Shown here one piece after another: positions 6,572 through 8,350 of a stretch of DNA of 8,350 nucleotides. Position 1 is the first letter of the stretch; each line of letters opens with the position of its first letter. A program made the translations under genes and the position numbers. Source of the DNA: Comamonadaceae bacterium (GTDB lineage Bacteria > Pseudomonadota > Gammaproteobacteria > Burkholderiales > Burkholderiaceae_C); the NCBI GenBank assembly GCA_947374505.1, contig CANCCE010000117.1:1-8350 (forward strand), written 5' to 3'. The notes beneath the pieces are model-generated. The model saw only the letters and a program-made list of their open reading frames with translations, made no database searches and was not told the origin of the DNA.

Positions 6572-7102
6572 CTAAACCCCGTAATACCGATCCGCCCGGT
6601 GGTTGACACTGATCACCAAATTCAAGGCCAGCGCACCCAGCAAAGACAGCAGCGCTTGGCCGGGTGTGGTGACCCACAACGCTAACAGCAAGATGCCTGC
6701 GTCAATCGCCATTTGCACGTTGCCGGCACGCCAGCCGCGAGACTTTTGCAAGTAGATCGCCATGATGCTCACGCCACCCAAACTGGCGCCGTGGCGAATC
6801 AAGATGAGGATGCCGGTTCCGGCCAGCAAGCCCGCCATGACGGTCGCAAAAACAGGGTTCAGGTGCTCGAACCCGATCCAGCGCGGTAGCAGCTCGACAT
6901 AGACCGCGAGCAAGCCCACGGCGGCAAATGTTTTGACCGTGAAAATCCGTCCCAGCTTGTACCAGCCAAAGACGTAAAACGGCAGATTGATGACGAACAA
7001 GGCGGCACCGAGCGGATAGCCCCAGACGTAATGGATGAGGAACGCCACACCGGTGGTGCCGCCAGTGAACAGGCTGGCTTCACGAAACAGGCAGACCGCC
7101 AA
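6572..7102 (-). CDS. YitT-family (DUF161) membrane protein, start codon uncertain
   Basis: Inner-membrane protein of unknown function in the YitT family. From the TTG at 7102 it has 176 residues with hydrophobic segments near 32-48, 59-75, 84-102, 129-145 and 148-165. Glycine motifs TGGTTG (13-18) and GASLGGVSI (105-113) are typical of the family. The TTG falls inside the expected first membrane helix. Family-like coding continues upstream for 26 more codons, including HSVFEDAQGLLTG, right up to the gatB stop TGA at 7181-7183, which would give about 202 residues, close to the usual length. That extension contains no ATG, GTG or TTG, only an ATC at 7177, and no Shine-Dalgarno sequence precedes the TTG at 7102. 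The gene could use a rare start, be translated from gatB by readthrough, or be damaged at its 5' end. There is no C-terminal DUF2179 domain. The family call is firm; the start is not. Confidence 0.8.
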   Translation of the reverse strand: MAVCLFREASLFTGGTTGVAFLIHYVWGYPLGAALFVINLPFYVFGWYKLGRIFTVKTFAAVGLLAVYVELLPRWIGFEHLNPVFATVMAGLLAGTGILILIRHGASLGGVSIMAIYLQKSRGWRAGNVQMAIDAGILLLALWVTTPGQALLSLLGALALNLVISVNHRADRYYGV

Positions 7103-7180
7103 CGCGACAAACAGGCAGCCGGTGAGCAGGCCTTGCGCGTCTTCAAAAACGCTGTGCTTGGCAGGCGCGTGGACGATGGT

Positions 7181-8350
7181 TCAGCCCAGCTTCTTTTTCA
7201 GTAACTCGTTCACCTGCGCCGGATTGGCCTTGCCCTTGGTCGCCTTCATGGCTTGGCCGACCAGCGCGTTGAAGGCTTTGGTGTTGCCGGCGCGAAACTC
7301 GTCGACGTTTTTGACATTCGTAGCCAGCACGTCGTCGATGATTTTCTCCAGTTCACCGCTGTCGCTCATCTGCTTCAGGCCTTTGGCGTCGATCAGCGCG
7401 TCGACGTCTTGACCTTCGCCCGTCCACAGTGCGTCAAACACTTGGCGTGCCGTGTTGTTCGACAGCGTGCCATCGGCGATGCGGCTGATCAACAGTCCCA
7501 GTTGGGCGGTGCTCACCGATGAAGATTCGACCGTCTTGTCTTCAGCGTTGAGTCGGCGCGAGAGTTCGCCCATGACCCAGTTGCTGGCCAATTTGGGCTG
7601 GCCACACGCCGCCACCGTCTCTTCAAAGTAAGCGGCAATGGCTTTGCTTTGTGTCAGCTGGCCGGCATCGTAGTCAGACAAACCGTGGCTTTGCACAAAG
7701 CGTTCAGCCATCACGCGTGGCAGCTCGCTCATCTCATTGCGGGTGCGTTCGACCCACGCGCGCTCAATCATCAGCGGCGGCAAATCCGGGTCCGGAAAGT
7801 AGCGGTAATCGGCAGCGTCTTCTTTGCTGCGCATGCTGCGCGTCTCGCCCGTGTCCGGGTCAAACAGCACGGTGGCCTGTTGAATCGTGTGGCCGTCTTC
7901 GATTTGCTCGATCTGCCAGCGCACTTCGTAGTCCATCGCTTGCTGCATGAACTTGAAGCTGTTCAGATTTTTGATTTCGCGTCGCGTGCCGAGTTCTGCG
8001 CCGGGCTTGCGCACCGACACATTGGCGTCGCAACGGAAGCTGCCTTCTTGCATGTTGCCGTCGCAAATACCGATCCAGGTGACGATCTTGTGCAGCTCTT
8101 TGGCGTAGGCCACGGCCTCGGCGGTTGAGCGCATGTCGGGTTCGGTGACGATCTCCAGCAGCGGCGTGCCGGCGCGGTTCAGGTCAATGCCAGTCATGTC
8201 AATGAAGTCTTCATGCAGCGACTTGCCGGCATCTTCTTCAAGGTGGGCGCGCACCAAGCGCACGCTTTTCTTTTCGCCATCGAGGAAGAATTCGACACTG
8301 CCGCCTTGCACCACCGGGATCTCAAACTGGCTGATCTGGTAGCCCTTGGG
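7181..8350 (-). CDS. gatB: Asp-tRNA(Asn)/Glu-tRNA(Gln) amidotransferase subunit B (5' truncated by window edge)
   Basis: Subunit B of the GatCAB complex, which amidates mischarged Asp-tRNA(Asn) and/or Glu-tRNA(Gln) in the cytoplasm. It binds the tRNA and carries out the kinase and transamidase steps using ammonia from GatA. The frame is open through 8350 (PKGYQISQFEIPVVQGG), so the gene starts outside; the GTG at 8314 is an internal valine. About 389 residues are visible of roughly 480, so about 90-100 N-terminal residues are missing. Hallmarks in order are HLEEDAGK, the segment NRAGTPLLEIVTEPD, GSFRCDANVSVR, EIKNLNSF, RYFPDPDLPPL, and a C-terminal YqeY-like tRNA-binding tail ending NELLKKKLG. 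The C-terminus looks complete. gatC and gatA would be expected upstream, beyond the window. The YitT-family gene follows in the same frame. Confidence 0.97.
   Translation of the reverse strand, partial: PKGYQISQFEIPVVQGGSVEFFLDGEKKSVRLVRAHLEEDAGKSLHEDFIDMTGIDLNRAGTPLLEIVTEPDMRSTAEAVAYAKELHKIVTWIGICDGNMQEGSFRCDANVSVRKPGAELGTRREIKNLNSFKFMQQAMDYEVRWQIEQIEDGHTIQQATVLFDPDTGETRSMRSKEDAADYRYFPDPDLPPLMIERAWVERTRNEMSELPRVMAERFVQSHGLSDYDAGQLTQSKAIAAYFEETVAACGQPKLASNWVMGELSRRLNAEDKTVESSSVSTAQLGLLISRIADGTLSNNTARQVFDALWTGEGQDVDALIDAKGLKQMSDSGELEKIIDDVLATNVKNVDEFRAGNTKAFNALVGQAMKATKGKANPAQVNELLKKKLG

Noticed and set aside
6859..7146. 95-codon minus-strand frame beginning at a TTG near the YitT 5' end, as a possible frameshifted start
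   Set aside because: It is a different frame overlapping the YitT gene, its product has no membrane-protein or YitT character, and the true frame continues without a break to 7180.

Overview
No base count was made, but the sequence is evidently GC-rich. It encodes an ordinary bacterial core set plus one small accessory module. Protein character (XthA-type exonuclease III with a FKLTSLNLNG start, GatB, hexameric GdhA, a Bug-type solute receptor) points to a betaproteobacterium, most likely Comamonadaceae (Rhodoferax/Polaromonas-like). The genus is inferred from remembered family resemblance, not from a search.

Layout. Left edge (1-1759, + strand): the 3' part of cysW followed by cysA, joined by an ATGA overlap; this is the end of a sulfate/thiosulfate ABC importer operon. 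Next comes a run of minus-strand genes which, read right to left, is xth (5854-5036), a Phd-type antitoxin (4966-4697), a PIN-domain toxin (4696-4241), gdhA (4138-2795) and a Bug/TctC solute-binding protein (2743-1769). The last gene converges on cysA with a 9-bp gap. On the + strand, pyrE (5853-6551) is divergent from xth, and their start codons share a CATG. A YitT-family membrane protein (minus, 7102-6572) converges on pyrE. It lies just downstream of gatB (minus, 8350-7181, truncated at the window edge).

How they fit: the window joins sulfate import, pyrimidine synthesis (PyrE), base-excision repair (Xth), ammonium assimilation (GdhA), and Asn/Gln-tRNA amidation (GatB). The toxin-antitoxin pair looks like an accessory insert between xth and gdhA, and it carries its own repeat-rich operator-like region (4982-5019). 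A glutamate dehydrogenase directly upstream of an orphan Bug receptor suggests a possible glutamate or dicarboxylate link, but this is inference.

No gene-free stretch exceeds about 100 bases; I saw no tRNA, rRNA, CRISPR array, insertion sequence or convincing rho-independent terminator. I found no clearly undescribed system. The points most worth a second look are the YitT frame with no normal start codon, the repeat cluster in front of the antitoxin, and the overlapping xth/pyrE start codons.
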